Assembly (NCBI GenBank): GCA_021805725.1
Contig: JAJZEH010000007.1
Location: 62,001 to 126,000 of the forward strand
Direction of reading: 5' to 3'
Origin: Pseudomonadota bacterium
Lineage (GTDB): Bacteria; Pseudomonadota; Gammaproteobacteria; Burkholderiales; Ferrovaceae
Length of the DNA: 64,000 nucleotides
The position numbers and the translations under genes were made by a program. Of the stretch, positions 1-7,901 are shown piece by piece; position 1 is the first letter of the stretch, and each line of letters starts with the position of its first letter. The notes under the pieces are model-generated. The model was not told the origin of the DNA and did not search any database. It saw nothing but the letters and a program-made list of their open reading frames with translations.

Positions 1-143
1 AGAATCCAATCACCAAGAGGCATGCACTGATTTTCACAAGTGCCCTTTGTGTGGGTTCATCGGAAAGATCGATTGGTCCCACTTGGTAGTGCGATGCACG
101 AACGATCTGGAACAACCGATCAATACTGACTAAGGAGTCAACG
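1..143 (+). promoter_or_regulatory. Leader of the H1-like gene, window edge
   Basis: No gene is evident in these first 143 bases, and the left edge may hold the tail of an upstream gene that cannot be judged. The stretch ends with a good ribosome binding site, AAGGAGT at about 131-137, placed 6 bases before the ATG at 144. I did not find a convincing -35/-10 pair. Confidence 0.4.
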
Positions 144-725
144 ATGGTAGCAGCCAAAAAGAAACCCGCAGCAAAAAAACCTGCGGCTAAGAAAACAGTC
201 GCAAAGAAAGCCGCAGCCCCCAAGAAGGCCGTAGCCAAGAAAGCTGCAGCCCCCAAGAAGGCCGCAGCCAAGAAACCAGCAGCCAAGAAGGCCGTAGCGA
301 AGAAGAAGCCGGCAGCCAAGAAGGCCGCCCCAAAGAAAGCCGCTGCCAAGAAGCCAGTAGCCAAGAAGGCCGCCGCCAAGAAACCGGCAGCCAAGAAAGC
401 CGCTCCCAAGAAAGCCGCTGCCAAAAAGCCGGTAGCCAAGAAGGCCGCCGCCAAGAAACCGGCAGCCAAGAAAGCCGCTCCCAAGAAAGCCGCGGCTAAA
501 AAGCCGGCAGCCAAAAAGGCCGCTGCCAAGAAACCAGCTGCCAAAAAGGCCGCTGCCAAGAAACCAGCTGCCAAAAAGCCGGCTGCCAAGCCTGCAGTGA
601 AGAAGGTTGCCGCCAAAAAGCCGGCCGCGAAGCCCGCGATGGCCAAGCCGGCCGCACCGAAGCCAGTAGTGGCTCCGACGGTAGCGCCGATCATCTCAAC
701 CCCTTTGATCAAGCCGATGTTCTAG
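144..725 (+). CDS. Lys/Ala/Pro-rich histone H1-like DNA-binding protein
   Basis: The 193-residue protein is almost wholly built from Ala, Lys, Pro and Val, in repeats such as AAKKPAAKK and AAPKK, and has no acidic residues. This is the hallmark of bacterial histone H1-like proteins (Hc1/HctB and AlgP-like tails), which bind DNA non-specifically through disordered cationic tails. The C-terminus (from about residue 165) loses the Lys repeats and ends in a hydrophobic Pro/Val/Ile stretch. A strong Shine-Dalgarno sequence supports the ATG. It is followed by a strong terminator, so it is probably a single-gene transcript. Its exact role, nucleoid compaction or regulation, is inferred from composition alone. 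Repeat number probably varies between strains. Confidence 0.8.
   Translation: MVAAKKKPAAKKPAAKKTVAKKAAAPKKAVAKKAAAPKKAAAKKPAAKKAVAKKKPAAKKAAPKKAAAKKPVAKKAAAKKPAAKKAAPKKAAAKKPVAKKAAAKKPAAKKAAPKKAAAKKPAAKKAAAKKPAAKKAAAKKPAAKKPAAKPAVKKVAAKKPAAKPAMAKPAAPKPVVAPTVAPIISTPLIKPMF
324..518 (+). repeat. 75-bp tandem repeat inside the H1-like gene
   Basis: Two near-identical 75-bp units (324-398 and 399-473), each coding 25 residues beginning [11 protein letters not shown], are followed by a partial third unit (474-518). Shorter 30-bp units coding [10 protein letters not shown] follow. All units keep the reading frame, so slippage or recombination would change protein length without a frameshift. Confidence 0.8.
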
Positions 726-739
726 GCAGGATCAGGCTT

Positions 740-784
740 CACCGGACACCGCACCCGTCAGGGTGCGACGTCCGGTGGTTTTGT
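740..784. terminator. Strong intrinsic terminator after the H1-like gene
   Basis: CACCGGAC (740-747) pairs with GTCCGGTG (770-777), and the inner arms GCACCC/GGGTGC close on a GTCA loop. A short T run follows on the plus strand. The stem lies between the H1-like gene and the convergent mtgA, so it may serve both directions. Confidence 0.75.
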
Positions 785-812
785 GGGTTCGTGCAGGCAA
801 ACTGGAATTGAG

Positions 813-1520
813 TTAACGCGGTATGGCAACCAGCGTCATGCGTGCTTCAATGACGTCTGTCTTTTCCAGCAACCTTTCGGATTCCCCGTGACGATCGAAA
901 TATCTAGGGCTCGGGATCATGGACGCCAGCCGTGCTGCCTGCGACGCATTCAAATTGCTCATGGGCTCCTGGTAGTAATGCCGGGTTGCAGCTGCGCAGC
1001 CAAACAGCCCATCCCCCCATTCAATCACGTTCAAATACACCTCCAGGATGCGCCTTTTGCTCCAGGTGGCCTCGATCATGACAGTGATGACGGCTTCTTG
1101 TGCCTTGCGCCAGAGGCTGCGTTGTCCTGACAGGAACATATTTTTGGCCAGTTGCTGGGTAATGGTGGAACCGCCAGCGACCGCTTTACCACGATGGATG
1201 TCCTTTTCCAGGGCGCGGCGCATCCCGTCCCAGTCAAAGCCGTGATGTGCCACAAATCCCGAATCTTCTGCAGCAACGACCGCACGCTTCAAGCTATCCG
1301 GAATATGCTCATAGGCCACCCAGGGATGCGGCAGGATATCGCCCTTGCCCGTGGCCATGCGCGATTCGGCGCGGATCTTCATGAAGGACGTTCTTTCAGG
1401 ATTGTGGCCCTTCCACCAAAGCACCTGGACAAAGATCCAGCCTTCCCATAGCACCAATAGCAGCAATGACCAAAGCAGCAGTCGCAACCCCCAGCGAATC
1501 AGGCGATGCAAACGGTTCAC
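813..1520 (-). CDS. mtgA: Monofunctional biosynthetic peptidoglycan transglycosylase
   Basis: This is a GT51-family glycosyltransferase that polymerises lipid II into glycan strands at the inner membrane. The 235-residue length matches MtgA rather than a bifunctional PBP, because no transpeptidase domain follows. One N-terminal membrane segment (about residues 10-32) precedes the catalytic domain. Family motifs are visible: AAEDSGF with the catalytic Glu near residue 85, then HHGFDWDG, GGSTITQQLAKN and the KRRILEVYLN block. The GTG start overlaps the aroE stop as GTGA, so translation is probably coupled to aroE. The three-gene minus-strand cluster reads rhodanese, aroE, mtgA. Confidence 0.95.
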   Translation of the reverse strand: MNRLHRLIRWGLRLLLWSLLLLVLWEGWIFVQVLWWKGHNPERTSFMKIRAESRMATGKGDILPHPWVAYEHIPDSLKRAVVAAEDSGFVAHHGFDWDGMRRALEKDIHRGKAVAGGSTITQQLAKNMFLSGQRSLWRKAQEAVITVMIEATWSKRRILEVYLNVIEWGDGLFGCAAATRHYYQEPMSNLNASQAARLASMIPSPRYFDRHGESERLLEKTDVIEARMTLVAIPR

Positions 1521-2359
1521 CCCAACTCGTTCCGCAACTGCTGCAACACCGGGGCTGTGGGTGGAAAAACATGACGCCAGAGGTAAAAAGATTCTGCGGC
1601 TTGCTCCACCAGCATGCCCAGGCCATCTGCAAGGAAGGGCGCCCCCTGGGCTTTTGCCAGCTTGAGAAATGGCGTCAGGCCCTTGCCATACATCATGTCG
1701 TAGGCCAGCGTTTCTGGACCAAACACGCCATTCGGTATTACAGGCGCGGCACCCGTAAGGCTGCTGGAGGTGGCATTGATGACGAGTTCAAAATGCATCT
1801 TCGGAATGTCATCCAACCCGCAAGCCACGGCACGATCCAGAAGATCGTCCCCAATCGCGCCGGATGCCCTCAATTCGGCAAGTATCGCGATCGCACGTGC
1901 TGCCGTTCTATTGGCGATCACAAGTCGTGTCGGTCGTTCTGCCAATAGGGGCTGCACTACGCCGCGCGCCGCACCGCCCGCACCCAGCAGAAGGATGTTT
2001 CGCTGCTCGAGTGCGATGCGCTGATTCTGGACAAGATCCCTGACCAGTCCCACACCGTCCGTGTTATCAGCAAAAACTTCCTCATTGCGAAAGTCCAGGG
2101 TGTTGGCGGCACCGGCAGCTTTGGCACGGTCGGTCTGGATGTCCGCCAGGGCAAATGCGCGCTCCTTGAAGGGCAGGGTAATGTTCAGTCCCTTGCCCCC
2201 CTCGGCCCTGAACCTTGCGACGGCAGCCTCAAACTGGTTCGGTTCCGGGCCAATGCGCTCATAGGTCAAAGCCTGCCCGGTAGCCTTCGCAAACAAGGCA
2301 TGGATTTGGGGGGATCGACTATGGGACACCGGATGCCCCATGACGGCGTACCGATCCAT
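1517..2359 (-). CDS. aroE: Shikimate dehydrogenase
   Basis: It reduces 3-dehydroshikimate to shikimate with NADPH in aromatic amino acid biosynthesis (cytosol). The N-terminal substrate domain shows the shikimate-binding VSHSRSPQIH motif, and TLPFKERAF carries the catalytic Lys. The dinucleotide-binding glycine loop GAGGAARGV follows. I place the start at the ATG giving MDRYAVMGHP, about 280 residues, as in the family. An in-frame TTG nine bases upstream is possible but less likely. It sits just after the rhodanese gene and overlaps mtgA by four bases. Confidence 0.95.
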   Translation of the reverse strand: MDRYAVMGHPVSHSRSPQIHALFAKATGQALTYERIGPEPNQFEAAVARFRAEGGKGLNITLPFKERAFALADIQTDRAKAAGAANTLDFRNEEVFADNTDGVGLVRDLVQNQRIALEQRNILLLGAGGAARGVVQPLLAERPTRLVIANRTAARAIAILAELRASGAIGDDLLDRAVACGLDDIPKMHFELVINATSSSLTGAAPVIPNGVFGPETLAYDMMYGKGLTPFLKLAKAQGAPFLADGLGMLVEQAAESFYLWRHVFPPTAPVLQQLRNELG

Positions 2360-2368
2360 CGTCTGCAA

Positions 2369-2821
2369 TCAGTTCTGCTTCCAGGGCAGCCCGGCAGCAC
2401 GCCAGCCACCGACACAGTTGCGATGTCCCTGGGCGTCCCGATCCCCCTCAAAACCTTGCAGGACGTTGTAGCATCCCGTAAATCCCGCAGCTGCGGCAGC
2501 GGCTGCGGCAGCATGAGAACGCGCACCAGAACGGCATAGGAAAAGCAGCAAGCTGTCTTCTGGTACGGATTGGCGAAGCACTTCGATGAATTCCGGATTG
2601 CGCTGGCAGCCTGGGTAGTCCTGCCACTCGATGTGGATTGCACCTGGCACGAAACCCACCCAATCCATTTCGGCGCGGGTTCGCACATCCACCAGTACCG
2701 CAACGGAGGCTTCGTTGAGGATATCAAAGGCTTCGGTAGGCAAAAGCGCACCATCGTAAGGCAGGTTGGCTTCACTTCCCCTGTTCTGGGCGATTTTGAG
2801 AATTTCTGGAATTTTGGCCAT
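2369..2821 (-). CDS. Rhodanese-domain sulfurtransferase
   Basis: This is a 150-residue single-domain rhodanese. The active-site loop CRSGARS, with the catalytic Cys near residue 96, is intact. The preceding LVDVRTRAEMDWVGFVPGAIHIEW block is the usual rhodanese entry strand. The loop suits persulfide transfer from small thiols, but substrate and partner are unknown. A run of nine Ala after the active-site helix start is slightly unusual. It is the first gene of the minus-strand cluster with aroE and mtgA, and no functional link to them is evident. Confidence 0.88.
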   Translation of the reverse strand: MAKIPEILKIAQNRGSEANLPYDGALLPTEAFDILNEASVAVLVDVRTRAEMDWVGFVPGAIHIEWQDYPGCQRNPEFIEVLRQSVPEDSLLLFLCRSGARSHAAAAAAAAAGFTGCYNVLQGFEGDRDAQGHRNCVGGWRAAGLPWKQN

Positions 2822-2901
2822 GATGGCTGATCATTCAGTCTGGAATGCCCCATTGTACGCTGCGACGTCATCGGAGCAAGTTTTGGGTGGGCCGGCTGGC
2901 A

Positions 2902-2918
2902 TGCACAGATTTAGTGCG
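2902..2918. promoter_or_regulatory. NtrC-like site 1 upstream of glnA
   Basis: GCAC (2903-2906), 7 bases, then GTGC (2914-2917) fits the NtrC dyad (TGCACYA-N5-TGGTGCA type). Its centre lies 31 bp upstream of the second site, three helical turns away, so the two could bind NtrC cooperatively. It is about 130 bp before the predicted transcription start. Confidence 0.65.
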
Positions 2919-2932
2919 ATATTCTGCCGTGT

Positions 2933-2949
2933 CGCACATATTCGGTGCA
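2933..2949. promoter_or_regulatory. NtrC-like site 2 upstream of glnA
   Basis: GCAC (2934-2937), 7 bases, then GTGC (2945-2948) and a final A. It has the same dyad geometry as site 1 and lies about 100 bp before the predicted start, a typical enhancer distance. The paired layout resembles the two strong NtrC sites before E. coli glnA. Confidence 0.7.
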
Positions 2950-3013
2950 TCCTCAGGAAGGACCTCATCCGCCCCGGGCTTGTGGCACAATGACATATTG
3001 TATGGAAGTGGAT

Positions 3014-3029
3014 TGGCACGCAACCTGCT
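3014..3029 (+). promoter_or_regulatory. Sigma-54 promoter of glnA
   Basis: TGGCACG-CAAC-CTGCT matches the sigma-54 consensus TGGCACG-N4-TTGCW at all but one position. GG (3015-3016) and GC (3027-3028) are separated by exactly 10 bases. Transcription should begin near 3040, leaving a leader of about 90 bases. The rest of the 2822-3132 gap shows no gene. Confidence 0.85.
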
Positions 3030-3132
3030 TACATTGTGGGCTGCACCTTTTATATTGACCGCAACCGGGAAAGCCCGGAAGCACAACGTACTCGACGAAG
3101 ACTTCGTGAGCGAAACAACAGGAGATTGAGAA

Positions 3133-4542
3133 ATGGCTGCAGCTGATGTCATGCAAATGATCAAGGATAACGAGGTCAAGTTCGTGGACCTGCGTTTCAC
3201 AGATACCCGAGGCAAGGAGCAACATGTCTCCGTGCCCGTCAGTTCATTTGGTCCTGAAAAATTTACCGAAGGCCATGCCTTTGATGGCTCATCCATTGCT
3301 GGCTGGAAGGGTATCCAGGCCTCTGACATGTTGCTGATGCCGGACCCCAGCACCGCCAATCTTGATCCCTTCATGGATGAAACCACGCTGTTGCTGACCT
3401 GTGACGTCATCGAACCCTCTGATGGCAAAGGCTATGATCGCGATCCACGCTCGCTTGCCCGCCGCGCTGAAGCCTACCTCAAGGCCAGCGGCATTGGCGA
3501 TGCCGCCTACTTTGGCCCGGAACCCGAGTTCTTCATTTTTGATTCTGTCACATGGAATGTGGATATGTCCGGCTGCGGCGTCAAGATCAATTCGGAAGAA
3601 GCCCCCTGGTCTGCCAACAAGGAATTCGAAGGTGGCAATATGGCCCACCGTCCTGCGGTGAAGGGCGGCTATTTTCCCGTTCCACCGGTGGACTCCCTGC
3701 AGGATATCCGCTCGGCCATGTGTCTCGCCCTGGAGGACATGGGCGTTCCCGTTGAAGTGCATCACCACGAAGTGGCCGCTCCCGGCCAGTGCGAAATCGG
3801 CACCAAATTCGCTCCGCTGGTACAGCGCGCCGACTGGACCCAGATCCTCAAGTATGTCGTGCAAAATGTGGCTCACTCCTATGGGAAAACGGCCACCTTC
3901 ATGCCAAAACCCGTGGTCGGCGACAACGGCTCCGGAATGCATGTACACCAATCGGTCTGGAAGGATGGCAAAAACCTGTTCGCCGGCAACGGCTATGCCG
4001 GACTGTCTGACTTTGCCCTGTACTACATCGGCGGCATCATCAAGCACGCCAAGGCGCTGAACGCCATCACCAACCCCGGCACCAACTCGTACAAGCGCCT
4101 GGTTCCTGGATTCGAAGCTCCGGTCAAGCTGGCCTACTCGGCCCGTAACCGCTCCGCTGCCATCCGTGTTCCATTCGTGCAAAGTGACAAGGCACGCCGC
4201 ATCGAGGTTCGCTTCCCGGATCCCTTGGCCAACCCCTATCTGGCTTTCTCCGCTATGTTGATGGCCGGTCTGGATGGCGTGCAGAACAAGATCCACCCCG
4301 GTGAAGCTGCAGACAAGGACCTGTACCATCTGCCCCCGGAAGAAGACGCCAAAATCCCGTCACCTGCCGCCTCTCTGGATGAGGCGCTGGCGGCCCTGGA
4401 CAAGGATCGTGAGTTCCTCACCCGCGGCGGCGTTTTCTCCAATGAGATGATCGATGCGTACATCGCCCTGAAGATGGAAGAGGTCACCACCTTCCGGATG
4501 ACCACCCACCCGGTGGAGTTCCAGATGTACTACAGCCTGTAA
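3133..4542 (+). CDS. glnA: Glutamine synthetase type I
   Basis: It makes glutamine from glutamate, ammonium and ATP as a cytosolic dodecamer. The 469-residue length is that of GSI-beta enzymes. The latch region [11 protein letters not shown], the metal-site stretch EPEFFIFD, the GSGMHVH motif and NRSAAIRVP are present. The adenylylation Tyr sits near residue 398 in the LYHLPPEE context, so activity should be tuned by GlnE under PII control. A ribosome binding site AGGAGA precedes the ATG. The sigma-54 promoter and NtrC sites upstream, and the glnL-glnG pair downstream, show nitrogen-responsive expression. Confidence 0.98.
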   Translation: MAAADVMQMIKDNEVKFVDLRFTDTRGKEQHVSVPVSSFGPEKFTEGHAFDGSSIAGWKGIQASDMLLMPDPSTANLDPFMDETTLLLTCDVIEPSDGKGYDRDPRSLARRAEAYLKASGIGDAAYFGPEPEFFIFDSVTWNVDMSGCGVKINSEEAPWSANKEFEGGNMAHRPAVKGGYFPVPPVDSLQDIRSAMCLALEDMGVPVEVHHHEVAAPGQCEIGTKFAPLVQRADWTQILKYVVQNVAHSYGKTATFMPKPVVGDNGSGMHVHQSVWKDGKNLFAGNGYAGLSDFALYYIGGIIKHAKALNAITNPGTNSYKRLVPGFEAPVKLAYSARNRSAAIRVPFVQSDKARRIEVRFPDPLANPYLAFSAMLMAGLDGVQNKIHPGEAADKDLYHLPPEEDAKIPSPAASLDEALAALDKDREFLTRGGVFSNEMIDAYIALKMEEVTTFRMTTHPVEFQMYYSL

Positions 4543-4584
4543 TTTGCATCACCGGAAGCGCCACAGCTTCTGGGCCAACAGGAC

Positions 4585-4621
4585 AAAGCCCGCTTTCCAG
4601 CTCATGGATTGCGGGCTTTTT
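4585..4621 (+). terminator. Terminator between glnA and glnL
   Basis: AAAGCCCGC (4585-4593) pairs with GCGGGCTTT (4611-4619) and ends in a T run. It would end or attenuate glnA transcripts, lowering expression of the regulators glnL-glnG relative to glnA. The loop is 17 bases, rather large. Confidence 0.7.
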
Positions 4622-4650
4622 CATCAAATTTGTCGGGAGCAGGGCAAACC

Positions 4651-5727
4651 TTGAATCACACGCGATCCCATACCTCCTTCTCCGATTTTGTCGGTCTTGA
4701 TCTACTCGCCACTGCGGTGATCGTGCTCGACGCCAACATGCGCGTCCGTTTCATCAACACCGCGGCCGAGAACCTGCTGGAAACCAGCAGCAAGAGCCTC
4801 ATTTCCCAACCGCTGAAAAACCTGCTGCCTGGCGCGGAATCGCTGATTCAGGACTCGCAGGCTGCCCTGGCCCAGAATATGGGTTTCATCGAACATGAAT
4901 GGCATCTTGCCCGCCGAGGAAACGCTGCCCTGATCGTCAGTTGTACCGGCACCCCCCTTCAGAACCCCGATGACGGCATTCTTCTGGAGTTCCGACCCAT
5001 CAACCAGCGCATGCGCATCGCGCGTGAAGAAAAGATTCTCGAAGACCAGAAAATCAACCGTGAGCTGATTCGCAACCTGGCCCACGAAATCCGCAATCCC
5101 CTGGGGGGAATCCGGGGTGCGGCCCAGCTGCTGGAGCGCGAACTGGACCGGCCGGAGTTGAAAGAATATACACAGGTGATTCGAGCCGAAGCCGACCGCC
5201 TGCAGGTGCTAATGGACCGAATGTTGAGCCCCAACCGGCTGCAGCAGGTGGCCCCCCTCAACATCCACGAAGTCCTGGAACGCGTTCGCACCGTCATTCT
5301 GGCCGAATATCCCGAAGGAATTACCATCCAGCGTGACTATGACACCAGCCTTCCTGAAATCACCGCCGATCGCGAACAACTGATCCAGGCCGTACTCAAC
5401 ATCGCCCGCAATGCTGCACAAGCCCTCAATGGCAAGGGCGAAATCCTGCTTCAAAGCAGGGCGTTGCGTCAGATCACCCTGGCCCGGCGGCGTTTTCGCC
5501 TGGGATTGCTCATACGGATCGTGGATAACGGTCCAGGCATTCCGGAGTCGCTGCAACACAGGATTTTTCAACCCTTGGTCTCGGGCCGTGAAGGCGGCAG
5601 CGGGTTGGGATTGATGTTGGCACAAAACTTGATTAGCCAACATCATGGCATGGTTGAATTTGAAAGCGTCCCGGGTCACACTTGTTTTAGCCTGATCCTG
5701 CCCATGCCCGATACCGAATACACCTGA
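4651..5727 (+). CDS. glnL: Nitrogen sensor histidine kinase NtrB
   Basis: This soluble kinase/phosphatase acts on NtrC and is controlled by PII proteins. A PAS-like sensor region (about residues 15-110) leads to a HisKA domain with LAHEIRNPLGG, in which His is the phosphorylated residue. A HATPase domain follows with the VDNGPGIP and GSGLGLMLAQ boxes. I chose the TTG at 4651, about 358 residues with GGGAG upstream, because the longer frame begins inside the glnA terminator stem. No membrane segments are seen, as expected. It is 14 bp from glnG. Confidence 0.93.
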   Translation: MNHTRSHTSFSDFVGLDLLATAVIVLDANMRVRFINTAAENLLETSSKSLISQPLKNLLPGAESLIQDSQAALAQNMGFIEHEWHLARRGNAALIVSCTGTPLQNPDDGILLEFRPINQRMRIAREEKILEDQKINRELIRNLAHEIRNPLGGIRGAAQLLERELDRPELKEYTQVIRAEADRLQVLMDRMLSPNRLQQVAPLNIHEVLERVRTVILAEYPEGITIQRDYDTSLPEITADREQLIQAVLNIARNAAQALNGKGEILLQSRALRQITLARRRFRLGLLIRIVDNGPGIPESLQHRIFQPLVSGREGGSGLGLMLAQNLISQHHGMVEFESVPGHTCFSLILPMPDTEYT

Positions 5728-5741
5728 GGGCACTTAATGTC

Positions 5742-7154
5742 ATGAAGCCAGTCTGGATTGTTGATGATGACCGTTCCATTCGCTGGGTGTTTGAAAAAGC
5801 ACTCACGCGCGAAAATATCCCCTTCCAGGCGTTTTCTTCTGCACAGGAAGCAATGACGTTGCTGGAAAGCGAGCAACCCCAGGTAGTGGTGAGCGACATC
5901 CGGATGCCGGGAGGTTCCGGATTCGATTTTCTGGAGCATCTCAAGGCACGCTACCCTGATCTGCCTGTCATCATCATGACGGCATATTCAGATCTGGAAA
6001 GTGCAGTGGCCGCGTTTCAGGGCGGAGCCTATGAATATTTGCCCAAGCCCTTCGACGTGGACCATGCCATCGAATTGGTGCGTCGTGCCCTGGAAGAGCG
6101 CATGCGCACCCAGGATGCCCTGGAGGAGGGCCAGGAGACTCCTGAGATTTTGGGTCAGGCACCCGCCATGCAAGAAGTCTTTCGCGCCATAGGACGCCTG
6201 TCGCAATCCAATGCCACCGTACTGATCAATGGGGAATCGGGCACCGGCAAGGAATTGGTGGCGCGCGCCCTGCACCGCCACAGCAACAGGGCCAACAAAC
6301 CCTTTATTGCCATCAACACTGCGGCCATTCCCAAGGAACTGCTGGAATCCGAGTTGTTTGGTCATGAGCGCGGGGCCTTTACCGGCGCCAATACCCTGCG
6401 TCGCGGTCGCTTTGAACAAGCCGAAGGCGGCACCCTGTTTCTGGATGAAATCGGTGACATGCCGGCCGACCTGCAAACCCGTTTGCTGCGGGTACTCTCC
6501 GATGGCCAGTTCTATCGCGTAGGCGGACATTCTCCAGTGGCTTCACGGGTGCGCATCATCGCGGCCACCCACCAGGATCTGGAAGCAAGAGTACGCGAAG
6601 GGCTGTTTCGCGAAGACCTGTTCCATCGCCTGAACGTCATCCGGATCAGGCTTCCTTCGCTACGCGAGCGACGACAGGACATTGCGATGCTGGCGCGGCA
6701 TTTCCTGCAGAAGAGCGCCCGGGAACTGCAGGTTGAAACCAAACGGCTCTCCGACGCGGCAGTCCGATTTCTGGAAAATCTTGAGTGGCGCGGAAACGTT
6801 CGCCAGTTGGAGAATATCTGTCATTGGCTCACGGTCATGGCACCCGGGGTCAACGTGGACATCGGAGACTTGCCGGCCGAGTTGAAAGGCACGGCGGACG
6901 CCCCCGTGCCCATGCACTGGAAAACCGCCCTCGAACTGGAGGTTTCCCAAGCGTTGGCGCGTGGAGAGCGCGGCATTCTGGATCGCCTGAGCCAGGATTT
7001 TGAACGGGCACTCATCACCCAGGCCCTGGCCCATACCGGTGGTCGCCGCATTGAAGCGGCACAGCTACTGGGCTGGGGGCGCAATACGCTGACCCGCAAG
7101 ATTCAGGAACTGGGTCTGGAAGAGTCCGAAAACTCGGCAAATACGGGTGCGTGA
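5742..7154 (+). CDS. glnG: Nitrogen regulator NtrC, sigma-54 activator
   Basis: This enhancer-binding response regulator activates sigma-54 promoters when phosphorylated by NtrB. The receiver domain carries the phospho-acceptor Asp near residue 52 ([10 protein letters not shown]). The central AAA+ domain has the Walker A motif GESGTGKE, the sigma-54 contact loop GAFTGA and the Walker B region FLDEIGD. A C-terminal Fis-type helix-turn-helix ends in [16 protein letters not shown]. At 470 residues it is the usual length. It most likely acts on the two NtrC-site/sigma-54 promoters in this window. Its 3' end overlaps the convergent xthA by 52 bp. Confidence 0.97.
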   Translation: MKPVWIVDDDRSIRWVFEKALTRENIPFQAFSSAQEAMTLLESEQPQVVVSDIRMPGGSGFDFLEHLKARYPDLPVIIMTAYSDLESAVAAFQGGAYEYLPKPFDVDHAIELVRRALEERMRTQDALEEGQETPEILGQAPAMQEVFRAIGRLSQSNATVLINGESGTGKELVARALHRHSNRANKPFIAINTAAIPKELLESELFGHERGAFTGANTLRRGRFEQAEGGTLFLDEIGDMPADLQTRLLRVLSDGQFYRVGGHSPVASRVRIIAATHQDLEARVREGLFREDLFHRLNVIRIRLPSLRERRQDIAMLARHFLQKSARELQVETKRLSDAAVRFLENLEWRGNVRQLENICHWLTVMAPGVNVDIGDLPAELKGTADAPVPMHWKTALELEVSQALARGERGILDRLSQDFERALITQALAHTGGRRIEAAQLLGWGRNTLTRKIQELGLEESENSANTGA

Positions 7155-7888
7155 TCAGAAGGCCGCTCCAACGCGCGCGGCCCCTTGTCGATGGTGCAGG
7201 CCCTGCATGACGGGGCCAGGCTATCGCTCGCCAGGATGTGGTCGATGCGTAGCCCCATATTCCGCTTGAACGCGTTGACCCGATAATGCCACCAGCTATA
7301 GGACTTCTCGGCCTGGTCAAACAGGCGAAAACTGTCCTTCAGGCCCAGTTTCAACAAGGCTTCAAAAGCCGCGCGTTCGGCATCGCTGCATAACACTTCT
7401 CCCTTCCAGGCCACCGGGTCGTACACGTCCCGATCCTCCGGGGCCACGTTGTAGTCCCCCGCCACAACCAGCATGGGGTAACGCACCAGCGTTGCCTCAA
7501 GATAATCGCGGAATGCCGCAAACCAGCGCAGCTTGTAGCCATATTTCTCGGAGGTCAGCGACTCGCCATTCGGACAATACACCGAAATGATCCGCACATT
7601 GCCATAGGTGGCCGCAATCACACGCTGCTGGGGGTCTTCGAATCCGGGAATGCCGATTACCGGGTCGCTACCCGGTTGCTGGCTGAGCAAAGCCACCCCG
7701 TTGTAGGCCTTTTGCCCCGCGATCAAGGCGTGGTAACCGGCGCCCGTCACTGCTTCGAGCGGAAAATTTCCCGACTCGCACTTCAGCTCCTGCAGGCACA
7801 GCACGGTGGGTTGGTACCGGCTTAACCAGTCCAGCACATGAGGTAAACGCACTTTGATGGAGTTGACGTTCCAGGTTGCAATCTTCAT
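7103..7888 (-). CDS. xthA: Exodeoxyribonuclease III / AP endonuclease
   Basis: This Mg-dependent enzyme of base-excision repair cleaves 5' to abasic sites and removes 3' blocks. It has 261 residues starting MKIATWNVNSIK. Catalytic motifs are visible: the LQELK metal-binding Glu, VAGDYNVAPED, and the final [11 protein letters not shown]is. RIDHIL is also conserved. The longer open frame upstream (to 7978) has no family similarity and runs toward phr. It lies 13 bp after phr, suggesting a phr-xthA DNA-repair unit. It converges on and overlaps glnG. Confidence 0.96.
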   Translation of the reverse strand: MKIATWNVNSIKVRLPHVLDWLSRYQPTVLCLQELKCESGNFPLEAVTGAGYHALIAGQKAYNGVALLSQQPGSDPVIGIPGFEDPQQRVIAATYGNVRIISVYCPNGESLTSEKYGYKLRWFAAFRDYLEATLVRYPMLVVAGDYNVAPEDRDVYDPVAWKGEVLCSDAERAAFEALLKLGLKDSFRLFDQAEKSYSWWHYRVNAFKRNMGLRIDHILASDSLAPSCRACTIDKGPRALERPSDHAPVFAEFSDSSRPSS

Positions 7889-7901
7889 GGCATTCGGGAA
7901 T

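Noticed and set aside
324..518. CRISPR-like array in the first kilobase
   Set aside because: The repeats are contiguous with no unique spacers and are coding repeats of the Lys/Ala-rich protein.
2914..2937. GTGCGA/TCGCAC inverted repeat as one operator
   Set aside because: The 12-base spacing does not match a known site. It arises from the inner halves of the two adjacent NtrC-like dyads.
3289..4329. 346-residue open frame antisense to glnA
   Set aside because: It lies wholly over a well-conserved gene, has no recognisable domain, and follows from the GC-rich codon use of glnA.
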